Origin: Ashinkailepas kermadecensis | Lineage: Eukaryota > Arthropoda > Thecostraca > Neolepadidae | Reading direction: 5' to 3' | Assembly (NCBI GenBank): GCA_034440615.1 | Contig: JAOTOM010003667.1 | Span: 62,001 to 126,000 of the forward strand | DNA length: 64,000 bases | In this document: in pieces, positions 23,601-32,560 of the stretch | How positions within the stretch are numbered: position 1 is the first letter of the stretch | Layout of the letters: each line of letters starts with the position of its first letter | Translations under genes and position numbers: made by a program | The notes under the pieces: model-generated | Seen by the model: the letters and a program-made list of their open reading frames with translations, nothing else | Told to the model about the DNA's origin: nothing | The model's database searches: none

Positions 23601-26600
23601 TGAACAATGAGGAGACATCCTGCCCAAAGAAGTATCGACATCGTGCTTCTTGATGTGTTTATGAAGTCTCCATGCCTCGTTTCCAACGGTGTGTAAATAC
23701 CATGTGTATGCTCACCATTATATATTGTGATACATCTTGTACCTAACGTGATTTAAAGTAAAGAGATTACCCATGCTATGGTCTACTGTTCAATACAATT
23801 TACTGATAGCATGCTATTCTTACCATTGTCATTAACACAAGTATCCCTATATTACGTGTCTCCCAATATAAACGAAGGCTATGTGCTCACAATTGATTTT
23901 CAAGGATTTAAAACGATTTTCTAAACGACATAGTTTCCATGGGGAAGATCGACATCTTAGTGGACTCCTTTTGACATCTCACACCTAACGATAAACCAAT
24001 ATTTTAACGCTGCAATAGAAGAATAAATTGACACCAACAAACACCACCTCAAATGAAAAAAAAACAATCACCATGGAATACTTGGTGTTGGGATGATAAA
24101 TGCAACAAAATCGTGGTGGGTGAGGTTCTTATATCTTGCAGGTTATATTCTGTCCGGTAGTTTTCAATGTGCTTGCATATGACACATTAAAATACAGGTT
24201 TATGGCTTAGCATAAAGGACATAAAGAGCAACAGCATAAAGGACATAAAGGTTTATGGCTAAACATGAGAAACAGAGGTTCTGCTGGGTTAAACCTACAC
24301 GGCGAGGATAGTATTTAAGAAAAATAAGGCACTGAACCCTCCCCCTAGTCAATGTTATTAGCTGAGTTCTGGAAAGACTACCGATCGCGAATATGGTGTC
24401 CTCTCGACTTTTTTAGATGAACAAATAGGAAAACTGTGTGTTTGTAACGACAGGCTGACTACTAGGTATACGAGGCCCCATGTAGGTTATGTTTATGCAT
24501 GCATTGCTCCATACAAGTAGCTAGACATGTTTTGCTCCACGAATAGGATCTCAGTTGTGGCCTGCTTTAGCTGGTTTTAAATGGTCGAAACCAGTGTTGG
24601 CCACCGGCAAGGCTATGACTAGCTTAACCAGCTTTTTACCAACCCTGAAAATGATACATTTTCCCGAAATCAAGTACTTCCTTCCTCCCTCTCCAACCAG
24701 ATTTTTTTTAATGCTGTAAAATGTATTTTTCGGGGGTAGAGACTGATAGTGCGGGGGTAGACGACTGATAGTGTGTTCACCAAGTATCGCTTCACGGGCC
24801 GAATCCATTCATAATTTAAGAGAAGCCAAAAATGAATATGGACAATATTTAAGAATGTGAAGAATAATGTCCAAGAGTATGGACATAACAAAAATGATGC
24901 AGAAAAGAGATTTAAAGAAGATCACATACGTTCCCTAGCTTTATCGCCAACAGACTTGAAGGCTGAGATGGAAGCAAGTTGCAATACAGATACAAGTACA
25001 TGGCAAAACGCATCGATACTGTTTTCTATGGATACCTAATCAACCCCCTGTTCTGTCATCACTGAGCGTGGCATTTAGCCGAAGTAACAAAACGCCTGTC
25101 AAACGGTGCGACAGGCTCGCGGCGCCGGCCCCATGACCCCAGGTGCCTCACCTTCTTGATAGGCGGCATCCGCTTGCGTTCGGCGGCCGTGGGCACCGTC
25201 CGCGCAGCGACCGTCGGTGCGGCGCTCTGGGCGCGCGCCGGCGGCCGCCGTCTGTCGGCCTTCTGCGCGCCAGCCGCCGCCGGACGCTTGGCCGGCCGGC
25301 GGATGCGCGGCCCGGCGGCGGCGGCGGGGGCGGGGGCGGGGGCGGCAGGGGCAGGGGCAGGGGCAGCGGCAGCGGCAGCGGCAGGGGCAGGGGCAGGGGC
25401 AGCGGCAGGGGCAGGGGCAGCGGCAGGGGCAGCGGCAGGGGCAGCGGCAGGGGCAGCGGCAGGGGCTGCCGGCCGGCGCGGCGCCTCGTCGCCCGACTCA
25501 GCCGTGTCGTCGGAGTCGGTGAGCAGCTTCTGGCGGCGGCGCAGCTGCAGCGAGCGCGCGCGCCGCCGGTCCAGCCGGCGCGGCTGGCACTGCTCGCACA
25601 GGTACTCGTCGGGGATGTGCGCGCGGTCCAGGCCGACACAGTCCACGTGCTGCCAAACCGAGCACCGGTCGCAGCATATCATGTAGCCGTCGTCGTGCTC
25701 CAGGTCACTGCCGAGCAGAACGGCGCCGGTCAGAGCCAGTCGGATTCACGGGAGGGGGGGGACAGGTCGTGGCCCGTGTGCTACCCGAGCGTGAGCTCCG
25801 GAGGGTACGGAAAGGACCACGCCGCTGTCTCAGTCTCACCCACAGCGTCAGCTGGGGGCACGGGCCTGACCGTGAAGGCCGATACAGTCCACACTGTGCT
25901 GTGTCCGGGCCCGCCTGGGTGGGTGACCCCTTAACAATACATTTGTTTCATTACAACAATATATTTTTCACCCATGGACATTGCCGGTAACCTGCAGCAG
26001 ACGCAACATGGACGTTTGAGCGCGGCGCTCAAACGTCCAGGTTGCGTCTGCTGCAGGTTACCGGCAATGTCCATGGGTGAAAAATCCAAATCGGACATCC
26101 ATAGATACAATACGCCTCAGTACACTCTGTAAATGTGCACAAAACGCATTTTGCAGACACGCGATCGCCGGCTGCCATGACCGAATGCCATGAATACCAC
26201 TGAGTGATGTATATCATAATGAAATACGTGACAGCACGCCTTACAAGTTCCCTTAAATGTACCTAATTAAAATCACCAAGCGTGCGTCTGTTGCGCGTCA
26301 CACAGTGTGCAGTGTTGGGCCGACACTGACCAGATGCACCGGGTGATCGAGTCGTCGACCGGCTCCGACTCGGGCGCAGTCTCCGTCTCCTCGCCGTCGT
26401 CGGGCTCCGTCGGCCCGCCGCCGGTCGAAGTCACATGAGTCGGAGCCGGAGCCGCAGCCGGAGAAGTCGAGGCCGGGACCGGGGCCGACGTTGGCGCCAG
26501 GAGCAGAACCGGGGCCGGAGCCAGGGCCGACGCTGGGACCGGGACCGCGGCCGGAGTCGACAGCGGCGGCGGAGGCAGAGCTGCCGGCGGCCGATAGGCG

Positions 26601-29571
26601 GGCGGTGGCGTCACGTGACACGCGGCCGGGGTCAGCACGGCAGACGTCGGCAGGCCGGCAGCCGACACGGGCCCGGCCGGCGGAGGTGCCGGTACGGCCG
26701 GCGGCGGCGGCGGCGGCGGCGGCGGAGGCTCCGGAGAGCGGGGCGGCGGCGCGCCATAGTTGTGGTCCTGCAGGATGTGCTGGTACGGCGCCGGGTATCC
26801 GGTCGGCGTGGTCCGCTCCCGACCCGAGCTGGGCACAGGCCTGCCGCACACACACAACCACAACATGTCAGCCGGCACGCTGACACTCAGCACATCGCCA
26901 CAAATACCGCTAGGAAACAGGTTACGGCATACAATCCGAGGCAGTACGGTCTGCGATGTGCCGTACAATAGAGATAAAAGAGAATGAAAGAGAAAAACAA
27001 GCGACAAAATCAGCATTTGAAAGCCCACACACTAATGGCAATCCTCTACATTGACGGGGTAAGCACATTGGTATGTGTGTGTGTGTGTGGGGGGGGGGGG
27101 GTTAGGGGCGCGTCGGCCATGCAGCGCGATCACATTGGTGGGCTAAGGAGCACATTGGTGGGGTAAAGGGCACATTGGTGGGTAAGGAGCACATTGGTGG
27201 GTAGGGAGCACATTTGTGGGGTACGGAACACATTGGCGGGGTAAGGAGCACATTGGTGGGGTAAGGAGCACATTGGTGGGGTAAGGAGCACATTGGTGGG
27301 TAAGGAGCACACTCGCTCCCTCTGACGTTCTCCGAGAATTTATTTCACTCAACGTCATTTTAGGTGGATGAATGGTTTACGTATAGTCACATGATTCGGA
27401 ATACGAGCAGTTAAAGTAACGGGAAGCCTACGTGGCCCGTGTGTGAAGAGTCCGTCCTCCGTACTATACGATAATAAATACAAACATGTCATGTGACACA
27501 AGCTTACAACACACGCTAACGCATATAGTCAGACTTGATAGTGTCAGAACAGGTGGCCCTGCACCAAGGAACGGCACGTAAGGTTAAACTGCGGGACATT
27601 GCATGCAAAAATGAACCGCGGGAGAATGTAAATAGACATACAGGAGGGACGAGATTCAATGATATGAGACGGGAAGCCGACTTCGTCAGTTGAGATCGAC
27701 TAATATCGAAATGTATGTGTCGGTAGTTTGCCGGAAGGGCGGGTCTCACAGCCATACTTGATGGCGGCGGCAACATCCCACAGCGATCAGGTACAGACCA
27801 AACACATCGAACGCAAAGCCAAACTCGCAGTGCCACACAGATCAACAGGAGCGTCAGTGACGCGTTGCATGCCACTTAAGCCCTAGGGCCCCCGTCCATT
27901 TGGCGCATCAGCAGCACAACCGAGCTGACGGTACGGCCACTCTCCAGGCGGACGTTGCTGGCGCATGACTCAATGTGCGGCCACCGACAAGCTGGCCAGT
28001 GTCCAGGGAGCGCCACGGCCTCGCCGACCGTGCGGCGCGGGGCACTTTCACCGGGCCGGCGCGGCCGCTCCCACTCTCGGCGTCTCGGCTCCGACCGTCG
28101 GCATAACACGGCGGCCACGGCCGCCGCCGCCGCCGCCAGTCGAGACACGTCGCCGCCCGTCGGCAGTTGCGCCGACACCAGCGGCACGTGTCGAGACACG
28201 CCGCGCACTTCACGACGCCGTCGGCCGGCGACACGCGACAGCCGCCGCACGGTGGGCGAATCTGCGCCGCCCAAGGTCACCTGTGACGGCCATCTGAACA
28301 GGCGGCGGCGGCGGCCGGCAGTGGCGATCCGACCAGAGTAGATCCGACTTGGCTCCCGATCAGGGGCCGGATACGTCTGCGATGCAGCCGCCGCGCGCCC
28401 CTGTGCCCCCCCCGGCTATCTCTCTCCAGCCTTGTGCATTCCGGCCCGACACGTCACGACACGACACGACAGCTGGCACGGAGCACATGTCGACTGCGCA
28501 CCACCTTCGTCTCCCTCAGCTGCGTCAGCACGCCCGCCCACCTCACCAGACGTCTATTGTTAGTCAGCGGGAGAACATACATGGACACCATTGGAAAAAT
28601 AGGCCGCTTGTATCTTTGGCATCAATATTTTGCTCTCCGGAAAATTATCCACTCATTTTCCTCATTTGGATGTTTAATGGTGCTGTTTGACAATAAACTG
28701 ATATGTGACAAAGTGCTCAAGATACACTGGAAAGTGTAAACTGAGGTTCTTCTTACATGCTTAAAGAAAACGATCCTCTCCGTATTCGACTACTCCAAAA
28801 TTGTCGCCTCCACATCCGGAAGTACAAAGTACAAATCCAGTCATGTGCATGGGTGGCGGTGGTTTAGTGCGTGAGGGCGCGCGTACTGCTTCCGTCTTTT
28901 AAGCCCATTCATGGGCTTCACATGTGTATATACACATGAACGTGCGTGTCGCATACTTCACGTTAACTTCTGCATTATCGCGCCAAGCTTGGCTACTTGG
29001 CGTGCACCGCTTCCTTGAAAGAATATTCGACGCCTAACATTGCACGATCTACCACCGAAAACTGGAATGGCCCACCCCTTGCGTCCTGCCAGTCAGATTG
29101 CCCAAATTTAGCTCGGTGGCGGTCCAACCGGGCCGGCCATGGTCGCCTGCACACACACCGCCGGCACGGGCCAGTCGGTTACTGGAGTGAATCGGCGCAT
29201 CGACTGCGCCGGTCGCACCGCGCCCATCCCGCCGGCCCGGGACACCGTCACACCTCCGCCACATGACGGGTCAGGTCACCGGCGCCGATTAGAGACGCGC
29301 CGGTCCGTGCGGTCGGAACGTGTCGCCAGCTTGGCACGGCTGTGCCGTCTTCGACAGGGCGATGCCGTGCAGGCTGCTGTGTCGGCGCCACTCACCTGAC
29401 GCTCGCGTACGCGTGCAGCTGGGAGTGGAGCAGCGAGGCGGGCCGCGGCTCGCCGGCGGCCGCCGGCGCCAGCCGCGGCCGGCCGTCGCCGCCGCCGCCG
29501 ACACTGCGCACCCCCGAGTTCATATCAGCTCGGTCGGCAGCGCGCGGTGGTCCGACTCCTCCTCGCTGCAT
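6944..29571 (-). CDS. upSET: UpSET/KMT2E (MLL5) family PHD-SET chromatin protein, 10 predicted exons
   Basis: Predicted join, 5' to 3' on the minus strand: 29571-29396, 26840-26331, 25707-25152, 22442-21787, 20811-20409, 19100-18907, 13028-12662, 11104-10816, 10023-8470, 8004-6944. All introns are GT-AG, every phase agrees, and the sum is 5,766 nt (1,921 residues), close to the length I recall for human KMT2E. Order: N-terminal DHNYGA motif, PHD finger (about 225-270), pseudo-SET (about 489-605), acidic run, TREERK helix (768-795), PKTKK plus [22 protein letters not shown], and a C-terminal [14 protein letters not shown] motif. KMT2E and fly UpSET bind chromatin at active genes; SETD5 lacks the PHD, so this is the KMT2E/UpSET type. 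Odd: long Pro, Asp, Ala-Pro and Pro-Leu runs. Start codon, exon 4 acceptor and the final stop are the least certain points. Confidence 0.9.
8005..8469 (-). other. upSET intron 9
   Basis: A 465-bp intron with a GTGGGA donor and a CAGCAG acceptor. No repeat or RNA recognised. Confidence 0.75.
8470..10023 (-). CDS. upSET: upSET exon 9: TPLKKRR, SPVKxE repeats, SLQDYR motif
   Basis: The largest exon, about 518 codons. It starts [20 protein letters not shown], matching the LTTPLKKRR block of KMT2E. A Pro-Leu run coded by twelve GGCAGC units (9832-9903) follows. Residues about 1300-1435 carry a spaced repeat: SPVEAE, SPVKTE, SPVKAD, SPLKCE, SPVKVE, SPVKMD and AVKAD. Near the end [15 protein letters not shown] matches the conserved KKKVSLLEYRKRQ. 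The frame runs on past the donor TCAG|GTGGGA at 8469, but that part is intron. Mostly disordered; likely a modification platform. Confidence 0.92.
10024..10815 (-). other. upSET intron 8 with a short duplicated segment
   Basis: Near the acceptor (about 10038-10160) a segment containing GTCAGTGGCCAAC, ACACCAGGACAAACCAGCCC and CAGTCGCTACC occurs about twice with changes. The rest is AT-rich with nothing recognised. Confidence 0.6.
10816..11104 (-). CDS. upSET: upSET exon 8: TEWLNE and AKKRWLRQA motifs
   Basis: The acceptor CTGCCCCAG leads into MLMTEWLNE, aligned with the NEWLSEK block of KMT2E. SKxxM-type variable sequence follows, then [15 protein letters not shown], matching the conserved KKRWLKQALEEE block. 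The exon ends SRP plus one base before GTGAGT; exon 9 supplies the other two (Glu). These two conserved blocks flank a variable segment in the vertebrate protein too. Confidence 0.93.
11105..12661 (-). other. upSET intron 7
   Basis: It holds a SINE 3' end (11412-11452) and a GC-richer segment at about 11640-11960 with open frames on both strands but no conserved block. 12000-12650 is AT-rich with nothing recognised. Confidence 0.65.
11412..11452 (-). repeat. SINE 3' end (5'-truncated)
   Basis: Contains TTAGGGCGCGTCGACTGCAT and TGCGCCCAT, the hairpin arms of the family; the tail is worn. Confidence 0.75.
12662..13028 (-). CDS. upSET: upSET exon 7: poly-Pro, QP/LQ repeats, PKTKK
   Basis: The acceptor CCGTCCGCCACAG|T completes the Gly codon from exon 6; the frame reads [16 protein letters not shown], then [14 protein letters not shown], a run of more than thirty prolines, (QP)n and (LQ)n, (AP)n, and GFRFPKTKK at the donor AAAAAG|GTACGT. 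The PKTKK just before a splice site matches KMT2E (YPKTKK-HLVNEW). Low-complexity runs come from GGT/GGC and GGCTGT repeats on the plus strand. Confidence 0.9.
13080..13409. repeat. 37-bp satellite array, left part
   Basis: About nine head-to-tail copies of a 37-bp unit containing CACAGCTGACGGCCGG and CACACCGGCAACACACCCT. It begins about 50 bp from the exon 7 acceptor. It is the same array as 17305-18790, split by the hAT element. Open frames across it ([13 protein letters not shown] and similar) are artefacts of the unit. Confidence 0.93.
14826..15145 (-). other. GC-anomalous open segment inside the hAT element
   Basis: About 320 bp at roughly 50% GC inside AT-rich transposon DNA. The minus strand has an 88-codon frame (15124-14858) and the plus strand a 71-codon frame (14928-15143, [14 protein letters not shown]). 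Neither has a motif I can assign. It may be captured host or foreign DNA. Confidence 0.4.
15700..15756 (-). repeat. SINE 3' end (5'-truncated)
   Basis: On the plus strand it reads TTATTTGGGCTTTTAAGGGC, GCATCGACTGCGTTGGTCAT and ACAGCGCCCAT: the shared 3' hairpin of this genome's SINEs. Confidence 0.8.
17305..18790. repeat. 37-bp satellite array, right part, about 40 copies
   Basis: Head-to-tail 37-bp units with few changes (GGT/GGC after GGCC, CTC/CTA before CACAGC). Many units hold GCCGGTCACACCGGC, a 6-bp inverted repeat around CAC, so single strands can form hairpins. Each unit has a CAGCTG E-box. The array ends about 110 bp from the exon 6 donor. Confidence 0.95.
18907..19100 (-). CDS. upSET: upSET exon 6: conserved TREERK helix
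   Basis: A 194-bp exon, short and easy to miss. After the acceptor GGCTGCCCTCAG it reads [20 protein letters not shown], a close match to the highly conserved helix that follows the SET region in KMT2E/SETD5. A basic Ser-rich segment ([18 protein letters not shown]) and a short Pro run follow. It ends AAGGG before GTGAGT, two bases into a Gly codon, and exon 7 supplies the third base. The adjacent intron begins within about 110 bp of the 37-bp satellite. Confidence 0.92.
19101..20408 (-). other. upSET intron 5
   Basis: It carries a tRNA-derived SINE at 20105-20310. The rest (19101-20100) has no recognised feature; small open frames on both strands look incidental. Confidence 0.7.
20105..20310 (+). 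mobile_element. tRNA-derived SINE with (AAAC)n tail
   Basis: The head reads GGGGATGGCCGAGTGGTTAA, an A-box in a Leu/Ser-like tRNA head, and CTGGTTCAATACTC, a B-box, at about 20155-20168. The body holds GGCGCCATTAG and GTGCGTCGAGAACC, related to the 3' end of the other SINEs here, and the tail is CCCAATAAACAAACAAAC. The acceptor stem does not pair, so it is not a working tRNA gene. Confidence 0.85.
20409..20811 (-). CDS. upSET: upSET exon 5: acidic run and Pro-rich segment
   Basis: The acceptor CACATGAG|A restores the split Lys codon from exon 4 (GSINK|DEPPA). The exon codes [11 protein letters not shown], a basic patch, a run of about fifteen Asp from GTC/ATC repeats, mixed Asp/Glu, then poly-Pro and SP/TP-rich sequence ([13 protein letters not shown]). 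It ends EEPRKL before GTCAGT, phase 0. Vertebrate KMT2E also has an acidic stretch here before its TREERK helix. Confidence 0.8.
20812..21786 (-). other. upSET intron 4 with a degenerate short-period repeat
   Basis: Between about 20990 and 21720 the words ACGAACCTT, ACAAACCT, ACGAACATT and TATGAACG recur on the plus strand every 15-20 bp with many changes. This looks like an old minisatellite. No exon seen. Confidence 0.6.
21787..22442 (-). CDS. upSET: upSET exon 4: SET domain lacking the catalytic motif
   Basis: The exon codes [18 protein letters not shown], the KMT2E/SETD5 pre-SET helix, then the SET fold: [44 protein letters not shown] and CACGRGEEC. Active SET enzymes have an NHSC-type motif; here it is RRSC, and the later Tyr-containing motif is replaced by TIPHD, so it is probably not a methyltransferase, as proposed for the family. 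The donor is AACAA|GTGAGT. Three phase-0 acceptors are possible (exon starting at 22442, 22481 or 22493); 22442 has the best upstream tract (GTGCCGTGTTGCAG) and an in-frame stop lies further upstream. Confidence 0.92.
22961..23017 (-). repeat. SINE 3' end, well preserved
   Basis: The plus strand reads TTAGTTAGTTATTTGGGCTT, TAGGGCGCGTCGACC and CATATAGCGCCCAT. GGGCGC and GCGCCC can pair. Confidence 0.85.
23301..23330 (-). repeat. SINE 3' end, short 5'-truncated copy
   Basis: GTTATTTGGGCTTTTTGGCG followed by CATCGACTAA; only the last about 30 bases of the family are present. Confidence 0.65.
23557..24012 (-). mobile_element. hAT MITE, family R, copy 1 (456 bp)
   Basis: It starts CAGTGATAAAATATTCG and ends TTTTAACGCTG. 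It is flanked by perfect 8-bp duplications CAATAGAA (23549-23556 and 24013-24020). Inner blocks GAAATAGGGTGGAATGTACC and ACATCTCACACCTAACG are shared with copies at 35191, 37320 and 46216. Confidence 0.9.
25152..25707 (-). CDS. upSET: upSET exon 3: PHD finger and Ala-Pro repeat
   Basis: After the CTCGGCAG acceptor the frame completes CIC and reads [23 protein letters not shown], then YLCEQCQPR: the full C4HC3 set of a KMT2E-type PHD, including the Trp (VWQH) that forms part of the methyl-lysine cage in that family. [10 protein letters not shown] follows, as in KMT2E. Next comes a long Ala-Pro tract coded by GGGGCA/GCGGCA repeats, then a basic segment ending MPPIKK before the donor AAG|GTGAGG. 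Binding to H3K4me2/3 is family knowledge, not shown here. Confidence 0.93.
25708..26330 (-). other. upSET intron 2
   Basis: A 623-bp intron that splits the PHD finger codons. It contains the large palindrome at 25963-26085; the rest is unremarkable. Confidence 0.85.
25963..26085. repeat. 123-bp near-perfect palindrome
   Basis: Arms of 61 bp (25963-26023 and 26025-26085) are exact reverse complements except for one pair (26008/26040), with a single base (26024) between them. The arm contains CCATGGACATTGCCGGTAAC and ends TTTGAGCGC. RNA from either strand would fold into a long hairpin. Confidence 0.95.
26331..26840 (-). CDS. upSET: upSET exon 2: DHNYGA motif, Pro-rich, start of PHD
   Basis: The acceptor is GTGTGCGGCAG at 26841. 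Near its start the exon codes [10 protein letters not shown], matching the conserved DHNYGA block before the PHD of KMT2E. A proline/alanine-rich segment with poly-Pro follows, then acidic residues and DSITRCI, the first PHD cysteine region. The donor is CTG|GTCAGT, and a TGT cysteine codon is split across the intron. Continuation of the frame past the donor (WSVSAQH...) is intron sequence. Confidence 0.85.
27101..27131 (-). repeat. SINE 3' end fragment
   Basis: GTTAGGGGCGCGTCGGCCAT followed by GCAGCGCG resembles the family hairpin; the tail side is replaced by a G-run. Confidence 0.5.
27127..27310. repeat. about 20-bp tandem repeat, nine units
   Basis: Units of the form GGTAAGGAGCACATTGGTGG with 19-21 bp spacing, nearly identical towards the right end. 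Each unit contains GGTAAGGA on the plus strand, the antisense strand of the gene. Non-coding. Confidence 0.9.
29193..29227 (-). repeat. SINE 3' end fragment
   Basis: CGGCGCATCGACTGCGCCGG and GTCGCACCGCGCCCAT retain both hairpin arms. Confidence 0.6.
29396..29571 (-). CDS. upSET: upSET exon 1 (predicted first coding exon)
   Basis: It ends in CGTCAG before a strong GTGAGT donor, leaving two bases of a codon. Exon 2 begins with the third base, so the join reads ASVRPVPSS in frame. Two in-frame ATGs are possible: 29571 (MQRGG) and 29523 (MNSGV); both have G at -3. The exon lies in a CpG-rich stretch, as first exons often do. The HSQLHAY segment loosely resembles the start of vertebrate KMT2E. 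Its place in the gene rests mainly on phase and splice-site strength. Confidence 0.55.
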
Positions 29572-30060
29572 GGCCGACGCGATCGCAGCATTGCAGTCGA
29601 CTTCGGGACGCGTCACCGGCCACCTGTGAACGGGCGCGCGGCCACATGAGAACGACGGCCGACCCAACCCGGCGACGGTCTGTCAGGTGGCGGGCCGGCC
29701 GCAGACCACCCGCCACGGGCCGGCGGTGGCTGCGTGCAGTGACACGGCCGCTCGGGCCGGCGTCGCAAGTCGCCGCCGGCGTGCTGCACGGCCGGCCCCC
29801 GCCCGGCCGGCCGGCCGGCCGACACGAGCAGCATAAATAACGCGCCGCCAGTCAGCCAGTCAGTCGGCCGGCCTGCCTGCCTGCAGGCTCCGGCCGGCCG
29901 GCAGCCGCAACATCCTGTCAGAGCCGCCGCCCGCACGGATCTGCACAGTCACCCGCCTGCACCCCTCCCCCCCCGCGTGTCCAGTCCACAGCACTTTAAA
30001 CAGCCACGCATTCAACTGCTCGTCGGACGCCCGAAGAGGGACTGAGATGACATCCAACAC
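29572..30060 (-). promoter_or_regulatory. CpG-rich 5' flank of upSET
   Basis: This GC- and CpG-rich block directly upstream of exon 1 has a (CCGG)n run near 29806-29822 and a TATTTATG element on the minus strand near 29836. It is a plausible promoter/5' UTR region. No initiator could be fixed. Confidence 0.35.
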
Positions 30061-32560
30061 TACGTCTTAATGTACAGCCGTTTTTTTCTGCTCCATATGT
30101 GCGTCGGTGCGTTCGACGATGAGCTCAATTTTACTATCAGATAACTTAGTCATCCATAGAGCAACATACCTCTTCATTTGGGTAGAAATGTGCTTCCGCA
30201 GATGCATACCTCTGCATGTTGATGTCTCATCTTTCAGCTAACAAGTAATAGGTCACTGCATGAGGGCCAGCAATATTGAGTTTTGCTGCAAAGGCAGTTT
30301 CCCACAAATGTCTTTATATCCAGGGTTATACCTATTGCAATTGCTTCTGTATAAATGGCCTAAACGCTTAACATCAGCTGCCAGTGTTCGGTGGTGGCGG
30401 GGTTACTACTAAACACATAACGGCTGCATCCCTCATGACGTTCGGTACATCATTTGTATACTTTGTGTGGGCTTTAGGGGGCATCGATTGAATTCTTCAC
30501 GTGGTGTTTGTAGTCTGTTAACAGAGTAATGCTATTCTTCTATGGATTAGTTGCGATGCAACCGGTGCCATCCTTCCCTTATTAGACCATTTATCGTCAT
30601 GCAGCGTCATCGCCACGCGTGTCTGGTCAAACATCCAGGACATTTTGGCCGTGAGAGATGGGAAGGTGAACCAAAACAATGGCAGATCAAAGGGCAACAG
30701 CTTTCTCCATAAAAAAAACACACATGCCAACAAATGATTGGGCCAACAATAAAACCGGGAGCGACACTTCGAACGTTCCTTTCCACCCACTCTGATCATC
30801 GAATCGATCGCTTGTATCCCGCAGTGAACACTCCAATATGATTGACTGTTTTAGTTTAAGGGCGCGCTGACTACGAGGTCATTTGGCGGCCAGAACACTA
30901 AGATTAGCGTATCACTGATTCACGCCGAGCGGCGATGGGGACATCGGCTACAATACAACCCGAGTCCACGCAGAACGGCCACGTACAGAAAATGAGCGAT
31001 GTTTTCTCGCCGATTTGGAATGAGACTGCTAGATTTGGGGCACCTTAAATTTAACCCTCGCCATAAGGAGGGGGGGGATTATGAATTCTCCTCACTGATA
31101 TTTTCCTGAACCGTTCACGCTACTGCTTTGAGAGCGTACCTTCCGCTGTCATTAGCGCATTGCGTCAAAAATTGCCTTCTATGCTCTTAGGACACCAGAG
31201 CTTGGGCGGGTCGGTCAGGTCACGACCTTGTCCAAACATGACTATTTTATGTACATTCAAAAAAATCTGAGAACAAGCCATACGTGGTAGTCAAAAGTTA
31301 AATATGGTTGCATAAACAATGATCAAATAAAATATAAAAATACAAAATACAACATTTGACCTCATCTCAAGTCCCAAAGATAAATGCAGACTTAAACCAA
31401 TATAAATGTGTTGTTGCATATCACTTTGTTACTTGCCCATTACTTTTTCTACCCAGAATACATATGGTGGTAAAATAGATTTTCCAAGCTTGTACAAGGC
31501 TTCAAGGCATCAGGTCAGATCACGGGAGATATAACCTAAACGTTCCAAAGGCACATGAATTCCAGCTGCTCTAGTGGCTAAAATGCACACTACTACAAAG
31601 TAAAAGTTGCTAAACCAGGATAATTTTGCATGCTAAGTGAATTTATAATGACACTTCGTAAATGCCTACCGATAATAACATCAGAAATGAACTCACGTCC
31701 CGAGATGGTTTGAACACAGGATTATTTTTATTTGGAAGCATTGCAAAATTTTATGTTAGAATGATAACAAAAATCCCTTCACATTATCAGAATGGAGAAC
31801 ATTATTTTCCTTCAGTGGCATCCATTACCGTTTTCCGAGTGCCATCTGCTGCCATCTGCAAAGGCTGCCATTTTCAACAATTCCATCACATATTCCCAGG
31901 TGATTGACCCCGAAGAGATATGTGACCCTGACCTATGCATGTCACCTGTGTTAGAATAAGTTTTCAGCTTGCACATCATTAGCATTGAAGCACGAAATCA
32001 CATTTGTTTTCGGATCAAGTTTCGGGAGCTACGTCGCAGACGGTCGATGGTTTGGCTGCACCACGACATTGACCTATTTTATCTAACCTACAAGGTCAAC
32101 CAAGAAATAAAAATATTCCAAACAACTCTAAAAGTTACAGGATGTAGCTGTGCCATGCCACTTGCCCCACCTCTATATTGTTGGGAGCAAGTTAGTGGTG
32201 TCAAATTTGATATGTGGATGTGATAGAGAATCATGTCACCTGCAAGTGTTAAGTAGTCCTGAAAACAAACATTTCTCAATACAATGTTGACGCTCCGTAC
32301 ACATCGCCAGGCGTGCAGCCAAAACTTCCAAAATGGAATTATATAATCCTTTAGCAAGCGAATGATAAAGGAAGGGGTAAAATCTGGCTCTGGCTACAAC
32401 TCAATATGAAAATGAACAACTTGGAGCTTCAAAGGAGTGACAATTGCCTCCCTTTTCCCTTGTCTGGCTGCGCCACTGCAAATACCCAAATTTTGTAATA
32501 ACTAGGTCAGTTTACGGCATGATCACAAATCCCCGTTCTTCAGAGACAGGTGGTAACAGC
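30061..32560. other. gene-poor AT-rich DNA with two SINE ends
   Basis: SINE 3' end fragments lie at about 30464-30500 (GGGCTTTAGGGGGCATCG) and 30849-30892 (TTTAAGGGCGCGCTGACTAC). Nothing else recognised; open frames are short and without motifs. Confidence 0.6.

Larger units (their letters stand above)
22443..25151 (-). other. upSET intron 3
   Basis: It holds a full SINE 3' end (22961-23017), a shorter one (23301-23330) and a hAT MITE (23557-24012). 24013-25060 is AT-rich with nothing recognised. Confidence 0.7.
26841..29395 (-). other. upSET intron 1
   Basis: It has a GTGAGT donor and a GTGCGGCAG acceptor. It contains a (GT)n at 27070-27090, a SINE piece at 27101-27131, a 20-bp tandem repeat at 27127-27310, a GC-rich block at 27880-28330 and a SINE piece at 29193-29227. 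The GC-rich block has open frames on both strands but none with a conserved motif; it could hold a non-coding exon. Confidence 0.5.

Noticed and set aside
27876..28280. Additional upSET coding exon
   Set aside because: No conserved motif and exon 1 to exon 2 already joins in phase; the frame is Arg/Ala-rich and compositional.
29613..29936. Minus-strand 107-codon frame upstream of exon 1
   Set aside because: GC-rich promoter-like sequence with CCGG repeats and no motif.
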